Origin: Hominisplanchenecus murintestinalis
GTDB taxonomy: Bacteria > Bacillota > Clostridia > Lachnospirales > Lachnospiraceae
Direction: 5' to 3'
DNA length: 64,000 bases
Assembly (NCBI GenBank): GCA_004793585.1
Contig: SRZB01000007.1
Span: 1-64,000 of the forward strand
Each line of letters starts with the position of its first letter. Position 1 is the stretch's first letter. The notes under the pieces are model-generated. The model was not told the DNA's origin and searched no databases. It was given only the letters and a program-made list of their open reading frames with translations. The position numbers and the translations under genes are program-made. Shown here piece by piece: positions 43,401-51,213 of the stretch.

Positions 43401-44100
43401 GTCCCTGCGGCATGGAAATCCCATCCTCACTCAGCTTTATCATCTGAAGGATGCTCCTTGTCGCCCAGTATACCCCCGCCGTGTGAATTCCTTCTGTAAC
43501 GGCTGCTCCGCCAATTTCCATAGCGTAGCCTTCTTCCCCGAGCATCGTGTCCCCACTGCCAAGAGTAAAGAAGAAATCGCCCGCTTTCGCCGAATCCTCC
43601 GTTCCCTGAACCACGGAAAGCTTTTTCCCGGTAATATCCTCCAAATCCTTCCGAAACTCCTCTCCTATATCGCGCAGTTCTTCCGAGCCAAGCACAATTT
43701 TCGAAGATTCATTCATCCGGAATTTCCCGTTACTGTCACTGTACCACTCTGCAATCTCCGGGATAACCTGCGGCTTTTCATTTCCTCTTCCTGCTTCATG
43801 CAGCCCCGGAATCGTCAATGCTTTCTCCATAGGATTCCCGTCCGCATCTTTGAATGCCAGCTTCACTTCCTTCGCTGTCAAGGGCTGATGCACTGACAAA
43901 TCGTCCGCCACCACCTGTTCGAAATCCGCGCCGCTAAAAATAACCCCCTCCGGCGCTTCTACAACTACTTTGTTTGACTCTGCATGATAACTCACGCTCA
44001 CTGTCGATACATCAGCCGCGGCCGCCCCGGGAAGCGTTATCCCTGAAAATGCCATAACTGCACACAGTGCTGCTGTCCCTGCCCTCTTTCTTATTCCCAT
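40420..44100 (-). CDS. Large secreted GH20 beta-N-acetylhexosaminidase with carbohydrate-binding and LRR modules
   Basis: Exported glycosidase releasing terminal N-acetylhexosamines from glycans such as mucin or host glycoproteins. Order: signal peptide (1-28), an extra beta domain and GH20 alpha/beta domain (about 100-230), the GH20 barrel (about 245-600) with the catalytic Asp-Glu pair in VIHVGADEF, a laminin-G-like segment (660-815), an F5/8 type C domain (about 825-970), a FIVAR-like helical part (980-1055), a Gln-Pro/His-Pro linker and a BspA-type LRR_5 tail (1100-1226). The tail matches the neighbouring secreted protein. No LPXTG motif is present. Confidence 0.9.
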   Translation of the reverse strand: MGIRKRAGTAALCAVMAFSGITLPGAAAADVSTVSVSYHAESNKVVVEAPEGVIFSGADFEQVVADDLSVHQPLTAKEVKLAFKDADGNPMEKALTIPGLHEAGRGNEKPQVIPEIAEWYSDSNGKFRMNESSKIVLGSEELRDIGEEFRKDLEDITGKKLSVVQGTEDSAKAGDFFFTLGSGDTMLGEEGYAMEIGGAAVTEGIHTAGVYWATRSILQMIKLSEDGISMPQGQIRDYPKYAVRSFVFDVARKAVSMDMLKDVAKNMAWYKMNDLQVHLNDNLIFLEDYYDEDDPDPTDAFAAYSGYRLESDVAKDGTSIASADYHYTKEEFGSFIQECRKMGMNIVPEIDVPAHAMAITGIFREYAVNGWTPNNSRRSLVDHLDVTRPEVVAFIKTIFDEYIEDRTFDENTVIHVGADEFMADATAYREFMNEILCHIKQTNPVRLWGGLTRIVDNKTEILPEAVKGSQINLWSKDWADGLEMYNLGFDLINTLDTYGYMVPSGGTGRGAYQDYINKNLVYNSFAPNVVRRANGSDVALPAGDKQILGGAFALWQDEQLDTHATGLSEEDLFARFFDALPFYAEKTWANGQEKGSVEAIDGLAKRLSIAPNTNPYGEQESDDGIYAEYDFDTCPELDNTLMGRDLTELKNAAAVQTDGNTALKLSGGESYAQTPLTTLGSTNAKSLSFTIDLEEVKPGQILFEADAAYGTHDIRITENKKLGFTRELYSYEFDYVLTPGKKEIRIETGAQHTSLYVDGEFTANAKGKYIYNGQVKKENIGYSSLALPLQRIGSGTNAVKGLIDNVRVADVENVETLVPTDNFVIASDNENALTGNGTEGPASLAFDGNPGTRWHSQHTPSKKELPASIMIDMGAEYEINSLVYLPRQDAGEGNGNISRYTLSMGTDGETYPDIIISGEWEADSLQKKAVFSPVRARYLKFTAEEGKNGWASAAEIGFGMTVPVENGDKAELQRVFETCRIKIDEGNTHYTPDSWQAFQRAFANAKSILAREGISQEKIDAVCAELVRAEGGLILRPVPPPIPQPGDGQQDEKPQPHPQPQPHPQPQPHPQPQPQKPVPLPVKGRIHKDAKLAYKVTAAAGSTGTVMVMKPLKKIHTSIVIPAEVKIDGYVFKVTAIADKAFRGNKKLKKVIIEKNIVKIGKESFSGCRKLKNIIINSSKLKSVGKNAFKNIPEKAKIKAPKKKLAAYKKYLKKAKLDKKVKVIKK
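40878..40943. repeat. 18-bp tandem repeat coding for a Pro-Gln/His linker
   Basis: At least three near-identical copies of GGCTGAGGCTGAGGGTGC code (on the minus strand) for the HPQPQP words of the linker in the hexosaminidase. Copy number could vary by slippage. Confidence 0.75.
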
Positions 44101-44169
44101 ACTCTTCTCCTTTCTCTCTATACAGCGAAAGCCCCTGACGGGGCAACTCGCTTTTCCGTGATACGCTGC

Positions 44170-46542
44170 TTAGCGCCGCCGGCTTGCGTCCACGTATTTT
44201 TTAATATTCGAAGCATTTACGTATTTCTTCGCCTGATGTCCGTCTACTACTACCAGAGTCGGCGCCTGCATGATTCCATATTTCATGGCCAGCTCCTGAT
44301 TTTCCTCCGCGTCGATCACCCGGCACGGCTCGCCTTTCAGCATTTCCTTTGCTATCTGGCAGTTGGGGCATGTCTTTGTGGTAAACAGATACTTCTTACT
44401 CTCTACCGGCTCAATCTTCACATCTTCCTTCGATACCGTGACAATGCTGCTGTGTACTTTTTTCAGGCATGAATTTCCGATATCATAGAGCTGGCGGTTG
44501 TTATACTCCTGAGCCTTACCGTCATTCCAGTTCTGAACCGGACGGTAATACCCCGTGATACGGCTGTAAACTTCCGCCGTCTCCCCGCAGGTCGGGCAGG
44601 TAAAATGCTCTCCCGTGATATAGCCGTGCTTCTTACACACAGAATACGTCGGTGACAGCGTATAATACGGCAGTTTATAATTCTCCGCAATCTTCCTGAC
44701 CAGATTTGCCGCCGCCTTCCAGTCGGGAAGTTTCTCGCCTAAAAACGCATGGAACACAGTTCCCGACGTATACAGCGTCTGCAGTTCATCCTGAATATCC
44801 AGCGCGTCAAAAATATCGGACGTAAATTCTACCGGGAGATGGGAACTGTTCGTATAATACGGGGTATCCCCTTCCCTGCCTGCTGTCCGGATATCAGCCC
44901 ACCTCTGCCTGTCATGCTTCGCCAGGCGGTATGTGGTGGACTCTGCCGGAGTCGCCTCAAGGTTGTAGAGATCTCCGTACTCCTCCTGATACATAACCAG
45001 ACGCTCCCTCATATGGTTGAGCACTTCCTTAGCAAAAGTCTGCGTCTCCGCATGTGTCAAGTCTTTCCTGAGCCACACGGCATTCAGCCCCACTTCATTC
45101 ATGCCAATCAGCCCAATCGTGGAAAAATGACTGTCAAAACTTCCCAGATAACGTTTCGTATACGGATACAGTCCTTCGTCCAGAAGCTTGCTGACAACAT
45201 CCCTCTTAATTTTCAGGGAACGTGCGGAAATATCCATCATATGGTCAAGCCGCTTATAAAACTCCTTCTCATTCTTGGAAAGATAGGCAATCCTCGGCAG
45301 GTTAACCGTAACCACGCCCACGCTCCCGGTGCTCTCCCCGGAACCAAAGAATCCCCCTGTTTTTTTGCGCAGTTCCCGCAAATCCAGGCGCAGGCGGCAG
45401 CACATGCTCCGCACGTCGCTTGGCTCCATATCGCTGTTGATATAGTTTGAAAAATAAGGCGTCCCATATTTTGACGTCATCTCAAAGAGCAAGCGGTTAT
45501 TTTCCGTATCTGACCAGTCAAAATCCTGCGTGATGGAATAAGTCGGAATCGGATACTGAAACCCCCTTCCGTTCGCATCCCCCTCAATCATCGTTTCGAT
45601 AAAAGCGCGGTTTACCATATCCATCTCTTTCTTGCAGTCTTTATAGCAGAAGTCCATCGGCTTTCCGCCCACGATTGCCGGAAGCTCCGCCAGATCATCC
45701 GGCACCGTCCAGTCAAGCGTAATATTCGAAAACGGCGCCTGCGTCCCCCACCGGCTCGGTGTGTTTACCCCATAGATAAAAGACTCGATGCACTTCTTCA
45801 CTTCCTGATACGAAAGATTGTCTGCCTTTACAAAAGGCGCCAGATAGGTGTCAAAGGAAGAAAATGCCTGTGCCCCCGCCCACTCATTCTGCATAATTCC
45901 GAGGAAATTCACCATCTGGTTGCAGAGCACGGAAAGATGTTTGGCGGGCGCTGAAGTAATTTTCCCCTCAATGCCTCCCAGCCCCTCTGTAATCAGCTGC
46001 TTTAACGACCAGCCCGCGCAATACCCGGTAAGCATGGACAAGTCGTGGATATGGATATCCGCATTCCTGTGGGCGTCTGCAATCTCTTCATCATAAATTT
46101 CTGAAAGCCAGTAGTTGGCGGTCACCGCGCCGGAATTGCTCAGAATCAGCCCTCCCACGGAATAAGTCACGGTAGAATTTTCCTTAACACGCCAGTCCTC
46201 TACCTTTACATAGCTGTTTACAATCTCCTTATAATCCAGAATTGTAGACTTCATATTCCTGATTTTTTCTCTCTGTTTCCGGTACAGGATATATGCCTTG
46301 GCTACATCAGCGTATCCGGTCTGAACCAGCACCTCCTCTACGCTGTCCTGGATGCTCTCCACGTCAATCAGCTCATTCTTAATCTTCGGCTGGAAATCCG
46401 CCGTCACCCGCAGAGCAAGAAGCCCCGTCATATCTCCGTTATACTGCTTCTCCGTGGCGTCAAATGCCTTGGCAATTGCATCGGAAATCTTCTCCAGATT
46501 AAATTCCGCGACTTCTCCGTCTCTTTTTACTACTTTGAACAT
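44170..46542 (-). CDS. nrdD: Anaerobic ribonucleoside-triphosphate reductase with fused glutaredoxin-like domain
   Basis: Class III reductase making deoxynucleotides without oxygen. An ATP-cone occupies residues 1-95 (MFKVVKRDGEVAEFNLEKI), then the ten-stranded barrel with the cysteine-bearing MCCRLRLDLREL, and at the end the zinc site CPTCG (about 649) and the glycyl radical in RITGYYRPV (Gly664). After the normal end a thioredoxin-fold tail (about 715-790) carries CPNC (725-728) and APTLVVVDG, a NrdH/glutaredoxin-like redoxin. The ATG at 46542 follows AAGGAG. The tail suggests a thiol-dependent rather than formate-dependent enzyme. Confidence 0.93.
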   Translation of the reverse strand: MFKVVKRDGEVAEFNLEKISDAIAKAFDATEKQYNGDMTGLLALRVTADFQPKIKNELIDVESIQDSVEEVLVQTGYADVAKAYILYRKQREKIRNMKSTILDYKEIVNSYVKVEDWRVKENSTVTYSVGGLILSNSGAVTANYWLSEIYDEEIADAHRNADIHIHDLSMLTGYCAGWSLKQLITEGLGGIEGKITSAPAKHLSVLCNQMVNFLGIMQNEWAGAQAFSSFDTYLAPFVKADNLSYQEVKKCIESFIYGVNTPSRWGTQAPFSNITLDWTVPDDLAELPAIVGGKPMDFCYKDCKKEMDMVNRAFIETMIEGDANGRGFQYPIPTYSITQDFDWSDTENNRLLFEMTSKYGTPYFSNYINSDMEPSDVRSMCCRLRLDLRELRKKTGGFFGSGESTGSVGVVTVNLPRIAYLSKNEKEFYKRLDHMMDISARSLKIKRDVVSKLLDEGLYPYTKRYLGSFDSHFSTIGLIGMNEVGLNAVWLRKDLTHAETQTFAKEVLNHMRERLVMYQEEYGDLYNLEATPAESTTYRLAKHDRQRWADIRTAGREGDTPYYTNSSHLPVEFTSDIFDALDIQDELQTLYTSGTVFHAFLGEKLPDWKAAANLVRKIAENYKLPYYTLSPTYSVCKKHGYITGEHFTCPTCGETAEVYSRITGYYRPVQNWNDGKAQEYNNRQLYDIGNSCLKKVHSSIVTVSKEDVKIEPVESKKYLFTTKTCPNCQIAKEMLKGEPCRVIDAEENQELAMKYGIMQAPTLVVVDGHQAKKYVNASNIKKYVDASRRR

Positions 46543-46647
46543 ACCGCTTCTCCTTCCATGCGAAACATATCGTATGCGCCCCAAATGCGCGCTTAATATT
46601 TTCTTCATTTGTCACAGCCGTCCAGCCCGGCTGAATCGGCACGTTCT

Positions 46648-46676
46648 ATTCTAACAGAGATATATTACAGCGTCAA
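46648..46676 (-). promoter_or_regulatory. Promoter of nrdD
   Basis: Minus strand TTGACG (46671-46676), 17 bases, TAGAAT (46648-46653). The start would be near 46641, with a 100-base leader. The NrdR-like boxes lie directly upstream. Confidence 0.7.
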
Positions 46677-46684
46677 CACAAAAA

Positions 46685-46731
46685 GCACTACATATATGAC
46701 AATTTTGTTTCGCCATTACAAAATGTAGTGT
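46685..46731 (-). promoter_or_regulatory. Two NrdR-box-like sites upstream of nrdD
   Basis: GCACTACATATATGAC (46685-46700) and TTACAAAATGTAGTGT (46716-46731) resemble the NrdR consensus (about 10 and 12 of 16 positions by eye). Their 31-bp spacing, three helical turns, is the one known for paired NrdR boxes. They lie just above the -35 element, so repression by an NrdR encoded elsewhere is likely. Confidence 0.6.
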
Positions 46732-46775
46732 TTTTATGAATAAATGAGACATATTATGAATACCACGCCGCATCC

Positions 46776-48023
46776 TTACAGCGCCACAGTTCCATAAATC
46801 TCCACAGGCACGTACGCTTTCACATAGATGCCCTCGGGGCGGTATTCCTCCTCCAGAAGCTGCCCGTGCTTTCTTATAAGCTGGATAAGCCCTGCCTGCC
46901 CGTAAGGATAAAGCCGTTCAATCAGGATACTGCGCTCCCGGAGAAGCTTTTCCAGAAGAGACTTCATCTCCTCCAGCCCCTCCCCTGTTTTTGCGGAAAT
47001 CTTCAGACAGTAATCTGCTTTAAAGTCTCGCAGGTTTTCCTTTTCCGCTATTCTGTCTTGTTTGTTAAACAGCGTCACCATCGTCTTGTCCTTCACGCCC
47101 AGATTCGCCAGCGTCTGATAGACCACATACATCTGCTTTTCCATCTGCGGGTTCGATGCGTCCACCACATGAAGAATAATATCGGCATACTTCGCTTCTT
47201 CCAGGGTACTGCGGAACGCCTCTATCAAATGATGAGGCAGTTTGCGTATAAATCCTACCGTATCCGTAAGCAGAATCTGCGCTCCCCCTTCCATCTCCAG
47301 CATCCGCGTTGTGGGATCCAGAGTTGCAAACAGTTTATCCTCCTGCAGAACTCCCGCCCCTGTCAGAGTATTTAAAAGAGTCGACTTTCCTGCATTGGTA
47401 TAACCCACGATAGCCGCCACCGGAGCCTTATTCTTACTCCGCTTTGCCCTTGTTACTTCCCGGTGGCGCTTCACGTCAGCCAGCTCCCGGTTCAGCTGGG
47501 CAATACGATCCTTAATCAGACGTCTGTCCATTTCCAGTTTCTTCTCACCCGGTCCTCTCGTCCCGATGCCGCCCCCCAGCCTGGAAAGGGAATCCCGCAG
47601 CCCTACCAGACGCGCCTGACGGTACTTCAGCTGAGCAAGCTCCACCTGTATTTTTCCTTCATTGGTGCTCGCCCGCGCCGCAAAAATATCCAGGATAATC
47701 AGCGTCCTGTCCATAACCTTCATATCCAGCTCCTGCTCCAGATTCCGAAGCTGCGCCGGGGACAATTCATCATCACACACGATTCCCGTGGCGTCCAGCA
47801 TATCTGCCATCGCCCGCAGCTCCTCGATTTTTCCTTTGCCGATATAGGTTCCCGGATGAATGGCCTCTCTGTTCTGAATCAGGCTTCCCACCGTCTCTGC
47901 GCCCGCTGTGCGCGCCAGCTCTGCCAGCTCCTGCAGGGACTCTTCCGTATCTTCCCCATTGTTTTCCTGGACTCCCACCAGGATAACTCGCTCTTCTATC
48001 TCTTTCAGCTCAAATGCTTCCAT
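46776..48023 (-). CDS. hflX: GTPase HflX
   Basis: Ribosome-associated GTPase that rescues or splits stalled ribosomes, e.g. after heat or antibiotics. The N-terminal HflX domain includes HPGTYIGKGKIEEL and DELSPAQLRNLE; a coiled linker with RGPGEKKLEMDRR follows. The G domain has GYTNAGKST, DTVGFIRKLP and NKQD. Length is 415 residues. It lies 17 bases after the TPR lipoprotein gene on the same strand. Confidence 0.95.
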   Translation of the reverse strand: MEAFELKEIEERVILVGVQENNGEDTEESLQELAELARTAGAETVGSLIQNREAIHPGTYIGKGKIEELRAMADMLDATGIVCDDELSPAQLRNLEQELDMKVMDRTLIILDIFAARASTNEGKIQVELAQLKYRQARLVGLRDSLSRLGGGIGTRGPGEKKLEMDRRLIKDRIAQLNRELADVKRHREVTRAKRSKNKAPVAAIVGYTNAGKSTLLNTLTGAGVLQEDKLFATLDPTTRMLEMEGGAQILLTDTVGFIRKLPHHLIEAFRSTLEEAKYADIILHVVDASNPQMEKQMYVVYQTLANLGVKDKTMVTLFNKQDRIAEKENLRDFKADYCLKISAKTGEGLEEMKSLLEKLLRERSILIERLYPYGQAGLIQLIRKHGQLLEEEYRPEGIYVKAYVPVEIYGTVAL

Positions 48024-48039
48024 CTGCGCCTCCTTCCTG

Positions 48040-49119
48040 TTAACGGTTCAAAAGAAACTCATACTCTTTCCGTCCCGCCTCGTCCGCAGGATATTTTTCC
48101 ATATAAATCTCAGCCTTCATCTTCGCTGCCGTAAATTCTCCTTTGTGTTCATAGGCCACAATCTCATTATAGAGCAAAGATTGTTTTCCCTGTTCCGTAT
48201 CCATCGCCAATCCCTTTGCCACAGCGGCAAGCGCTGCGTCATAGTCCTGCTGCGCCATTTTTGCCAGGACAATCCCATTGTACGCTTCGATACTCTCGCC
48301 GATTTCCGCAAGATACTGCTCATACATCTTGACCGAACGCGCAGGGTCTTCTACTGCCAGATAAATCTTCCCCATCAGGAGCAGCGCCTCCCCATTCTTT
48401 TCTTCCAAAAGCCCGGCAAGCTGCGCGCCCGCCTCCTCATAGTTTTCCAGATTGTAATAAATCCTGGCTTTATAATAAGCATCCTCCTGCTTTCCGCTCT
48501 CAGCCTGAAGCGCCTGCTGAAGATACTCCGCCCCCTTCGCCGACTGCTTCTTTTCTTTATAACTCTCGTAAATATTCAGATATATATCATAATCTTCAGG
48601 CGCGGCCTGCACCGCCAGATCAAAGTTCATCTGCGCCGCCTCTTCATCGCCCTTCTCCAGATAGCATGTCCCTGTCAGATAAAGCGCATCCCCCTCCTGG
48701 GCAATGTCCAGAATTTCCTTGCACACCCCAATCGTCCCGTCATAATCCTGCTGCCGGTACAGCGCCGCCGCCTTATAATACAAAATATCCTTTCTGTTGT
48801 CCTCCTGCTTCTCATCCGTCTCATGGAGCGCCGCGTCAAAGCTCCGGACTGCCTGTTCATATTCGCCCATCCCCATATACGCCATACCCGCACCCCTGTA
48901 CGCCCGGAGCAAATCTCCTTCTTCGGTAATCTCCGCTTCAAAAGACGCCAGCGCGCCCTTATAATCACCTTTTTCAACAGCCTCCATCCCAATTTCCACC
49001 TCGGTAAGCTCACTCTCGCCTTTCTGGCATCCTGCCAGCAAAAAAGCCATAAGGAATACTGCCGCTGTCTTTCTGTATCTTCTTCTATTCCCATATCCAT
49101 TCCTGATACTGCTTTCCAT
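48040..49119 (-). CDS. TPR-repeat lipoprotein
   Basis: Surface-anchored scaffold protein. Signal peptide with lipobox LLAGC (Cys near residue 31) is followed by about eight tetratricopeptide-like units (for example AYRGAGMAYMGMGEYEQAVRSFDAAL, YYKARIYYNLENYEEAGAQL). Role unknown, probably protein assembly or peptide handling at the membrane. The ATG at 49119 is chosen, with AAGGGGGGATGAC upstream; a start six codons earlier is less likely. Probably co-transcribed with hflX. Confidence 0.85.
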   Translation of the reverse strand: MESSIRNGYGNRRRYRKTAAVFLMAFLLAGCQKGESELTEVEIGMEAVEKGDYKGALASFEAEITEEGDLLRAYRGAGMAYMGMGEYEQAVRSFDAALHETDEKQEDNRKDILYYKAAALYRQQDYDGTIGVCKEILDIAQEGDALYLTGTCYLEKGDEEAAQMNFDLAVQAAPEDYDIYLNIYESYKEKKQSAKGAEYLQQALQAESGKQEDAYYKARIYYNLENYEEAGAQLAGLLEEKNGEALLLMGKIYLAVEDPARSVKMYEQYLAEIGESIEAYNGIVLAKMAQQDYDAALAAVAKGLAMDTEQGKQSLLYNEIVAYEHKGEFTAAKMKAEIYMEKYPADEAGRKEYEFLLNR

Positions 49120-49204
49120 GTCATCCCCCCTTTTCATACCGCGGGCTTAGCCCATTTAGGCTTAGTATAGCGAATCCCCGCAGAAAATACAATCTTTACA
49201 TTCG

Positions 49205-50602
49205 TCAAACAGAATCTCCTTTTCCTTCTACTGAAACTCCGCCCGGCATCTTTTTAAAAATCCGCGCAAGCGCCAAAACTGCCACGGCAGCTAAAATTAA
49301 CTCTGCCGTAAACTGGGCATACGTAAGCCCGTAGAGCGGAAACAGCATGTCCAGAATATACAGCGCCGGGATTTCAAAAACGATTTTCCGCAAAATGGCA
49401 AAAACAAACGCCCAGCTCCCCATACCGCACGCCTGGAAAACTCCCACTGCCAGAAAATCAATAGCCAGGAACGGAAGCGATAAAGAAAGACCCTGCAGGA
49501 AGCGTCCCCCATATGCGACAATCTCTTCATTTTTCATAAACAGCGACGTCCAAAAGTCCGCCCCCATATAATAAACCAGCGTGGTAGCCGCCATAAAAAC
49601 GGCCGATATCTTCACTGAAAACAGCACCGCCTCTTTCATCCGCCTGCCATTTCCGCTGGCGTAATTGTAACTCACCAGAGGCATGATTCCCTGTGACAGA
49701 CCCAGTGCAATATAAAGCGGCACCATGTTGATTTTCTGTGCGATTCCCATCGCCGCCACCACGTCCGAGCCATAGCCGGAAGTAAAATTATTCAGAATCG
49801 TCATTCCCGTTACATTCAGGATATTCTGTATCGCCGCGGGGATACCCACGCCGCACACCCCCAGCAGAATTTTCTTCCGGAACCCGAACATAGACGGACG
49901 GATACAGACGCTGGTACTTTTCTTCTTTACAAACAAAAACACAAAGAAATAGAGGCAGGCGAAACAGTTCGAAAGGAACGTCGCAAATCCCGCTCCCGCC
50001 GCTCCCATATCCAGTCCCCACGGAAGGATAAAAATGGGATCCAGCACAATATTCAGCAGACACCCGCTCATCGTGCCGATGCTGGCATGAAGAGTAGCCC
50101 CCTCAGAACGCACCAGATACGCCATCACTACATTTAAGATTGCCGGGACTGCCCCGAAGCTGACCGTCCACTTTAAGTATTCCACAGTCGCGGCTACTGT
50201 CTCCGCATCTGTACCCAGCAGTTTTAGGAACAGGCTGCTGCCCCCCGTATAAACTGCCGAAAACAAAATCCCGCACAGCAGGGCGCAGTAGAACCCGAAC
50301 GCCGAGCTGCGTGCAACCGTATCATAATCTTTCTTTCCCAGAGCGCGGCTCATCATACTTGAGCTTCCCACCCCGAACAGATTGTTTACCGCATTAAATG
50401 CCAGCAGTACGGGAGCCGCGAGCGTGACTGCTGCATTTTGTATCGGGTCGTTTACCATTCCCACAAAAAAAGTATCCGAAAGATTGTAAATCACCATCAC
50501 CAGGGAGCTGATAACCGTAGGAACCGCCAGTTTCACAACCGCCGCCGGGACAGGTTTTTGTTCAAAAAGCTGTATTTTCGTCTCATCTGCCATATGCTGC
50601 AT
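49205..50602 (-). CDS. MATE-family multidrug/organic cation efflux transporter
   Basis: Twelve-helix secondary transporter driven by Na+ or H+. VPTVISSLVMVIYNLSDTFFVG near residue 20, GVGSSSMMSRALG near 75 and AAMGIAQKINMVPLYIALGLSQGIMPLVSYNYASGN in the second half are typical. The ATG at 50602 follows AAGGAAGGATGT. Substrates cannot be predicted. Lies upstream of the TPR lipoprotein on the same strand. Confidence 0.92.
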   Translation of the reverse strand: MQHMADETKIQLFEQKPVPAAVVKLAVPTVISSLVMVIYNLSDTFFVGMVNDPIQNAAVTLAAPVLLAFNAVNNLFGVGSSSMMSRALGKKDYDTVARSSAFGFYCALLCGILFSAVYTGGSSLFLKLLGTDAETVAATVEYLKWTVSFGAVPAILNVVMAYLVRSEGATLHASIGTMSGCLLNIVLDPIFILPWGLDMGAAGAGFATFLSNCFACLYFFVFLFVKKKSTSVCIRPSMFGFRKKILLGVCGVGIPAAIQNILNVTGMTILNNFTSGYGSDVVAAMGIAQKINMVPLYIALGLSQGIMPLVSYNYASGNGRRMKEAVLFSVKISAVFMAATTLVYYMGADFWTSLFMKNEEIVAYGGRFLQGLSLSLPFLAIDFLAVGVFQACGMGSWAFVFAILRKIVFEIPALYILDMLFPLYGLTYAQFTAELILAAVAVLALARIFKKMPGGVSVEGKGDSV

Positions 50603-50687
50603 ACATCCTTCCTTTATATTGAAAATTTCAAATTTTTTTAAGTATAGCATATCTGCATACTGTTTTATATACTTTTCTTGGATACGC

Positions 50688-50718
50688 GTAACAGTTCAGC
50701 CTTCGGCTTTACTGTTAC
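50688..50718. mobile_element. Minimal 31-bp copy E of the MITE-like repeat with exact 8-bp target duplication
   Basis: GTAACAGTTCAGCC, a three-base loop and GGCTTTACTGTTAC (50688-50718) are flanked on both sides by GGATACGC (50680-50687 and 50719-50726). Perfect duplication with the family's own end sequences shows that a 31-bp hairpin can sit in the genome as a separate insertion. Confidence 0.8.
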
Positions 50719-50746
50719 GGATACGCACATAGATTAAATTTAAATA

Positions 50747-50775
50747 TTGACAAAGCAAACCGAAACGTGTAGATT
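50747..50775 (+). promoter_or_regulatory. Promoter of the M-box-mgtE transcript
   Basis: TTGACA (50747-50752), 17 bases, TAGATT (50770-50775), start near 50782, followed at once by the M-box aptamer. Confidence 0.65.
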
Positions 50776-50794
50776 AGATATAGATATCGTAAAC

Positions 50795-50990
50795 AATATC
50801 GTTGATTCGGTAGGTGAGGCTACCGCAGGGATATGGACTGCTGCCGCGAAGCTGTGGAGACACAACGAGAAGGTCAGCAGGTGACGTCGTAGAAGGCGTT
50901 ACCTAATGCAGTTTCACGCCCTGTGATGCTAAAGCTTGAACGGTCTGCGGATTTTTTTATGCGCACCACTGTTCAGGCAGTGGTTTTTTA
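50795..50990 (+). ncRNA. M-box (ykoK) magnesium riboswitch with terminator
   Basis: The M-box core is recognisable: GGTAGGTGAGGCTACC (50809-50824), GGATATGGACTGCTGCC, and the later AAGGCGTTACCTAATGC segment. High magnesium should favour the terminator, here ACCACTG (50965-50971) with CAGTGGT (50978-50984) plus six T. It precedes the magnesium transporter mgtE, the known target class. Exact 5' and 3' ends of the aptamer are estimated. Confidence 0.88.
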
Positions 50991-51028
50991 TTTGACTTTT
51001 TAAAAATTCTTTGAAAGGAGGCAGTTTT

Positions 51029-51112
51029 ATGGACGCAGACAGTTGCAGTAGCGGCACGGCAAAGGTTCCTTTATGCGGCAGATGTACACCTATGTGTCCG
51101 TTTGGCTGCTGA
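51029..51112 (+). CDS. 27-residue cysteine-rich micropeptide between M-box and mgtE
   Basis: A small gene with a very good site (AAAGGAGG, nine bases before the ATG). The product has five cysteines at positions 6, 16, 19, 23 and 27, giving a LCGRCTPMCPFGC end with CxxC and CxxxC spacing. No signal peptide. Its location between the riboswitch terminator and mgtE puts it under magnesium control. It could bind a metal, act on MgtE as small regulators do on other transporters, or be a translated leader. I know of no named family. Confidence 0.65.
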   Translation: MDADSCSSGTAKVPLCGRCTPMCPFGC

Positions 51113-51213
51113 TTTCTCTATACGGTTCTTTTGTTGTGTCTTTACTCACTATCTGTACTTTTCCGTTTTTCCGGTAAAGTATATACAGAAAATATAAATA
51201 GGAGGAAAGACCA

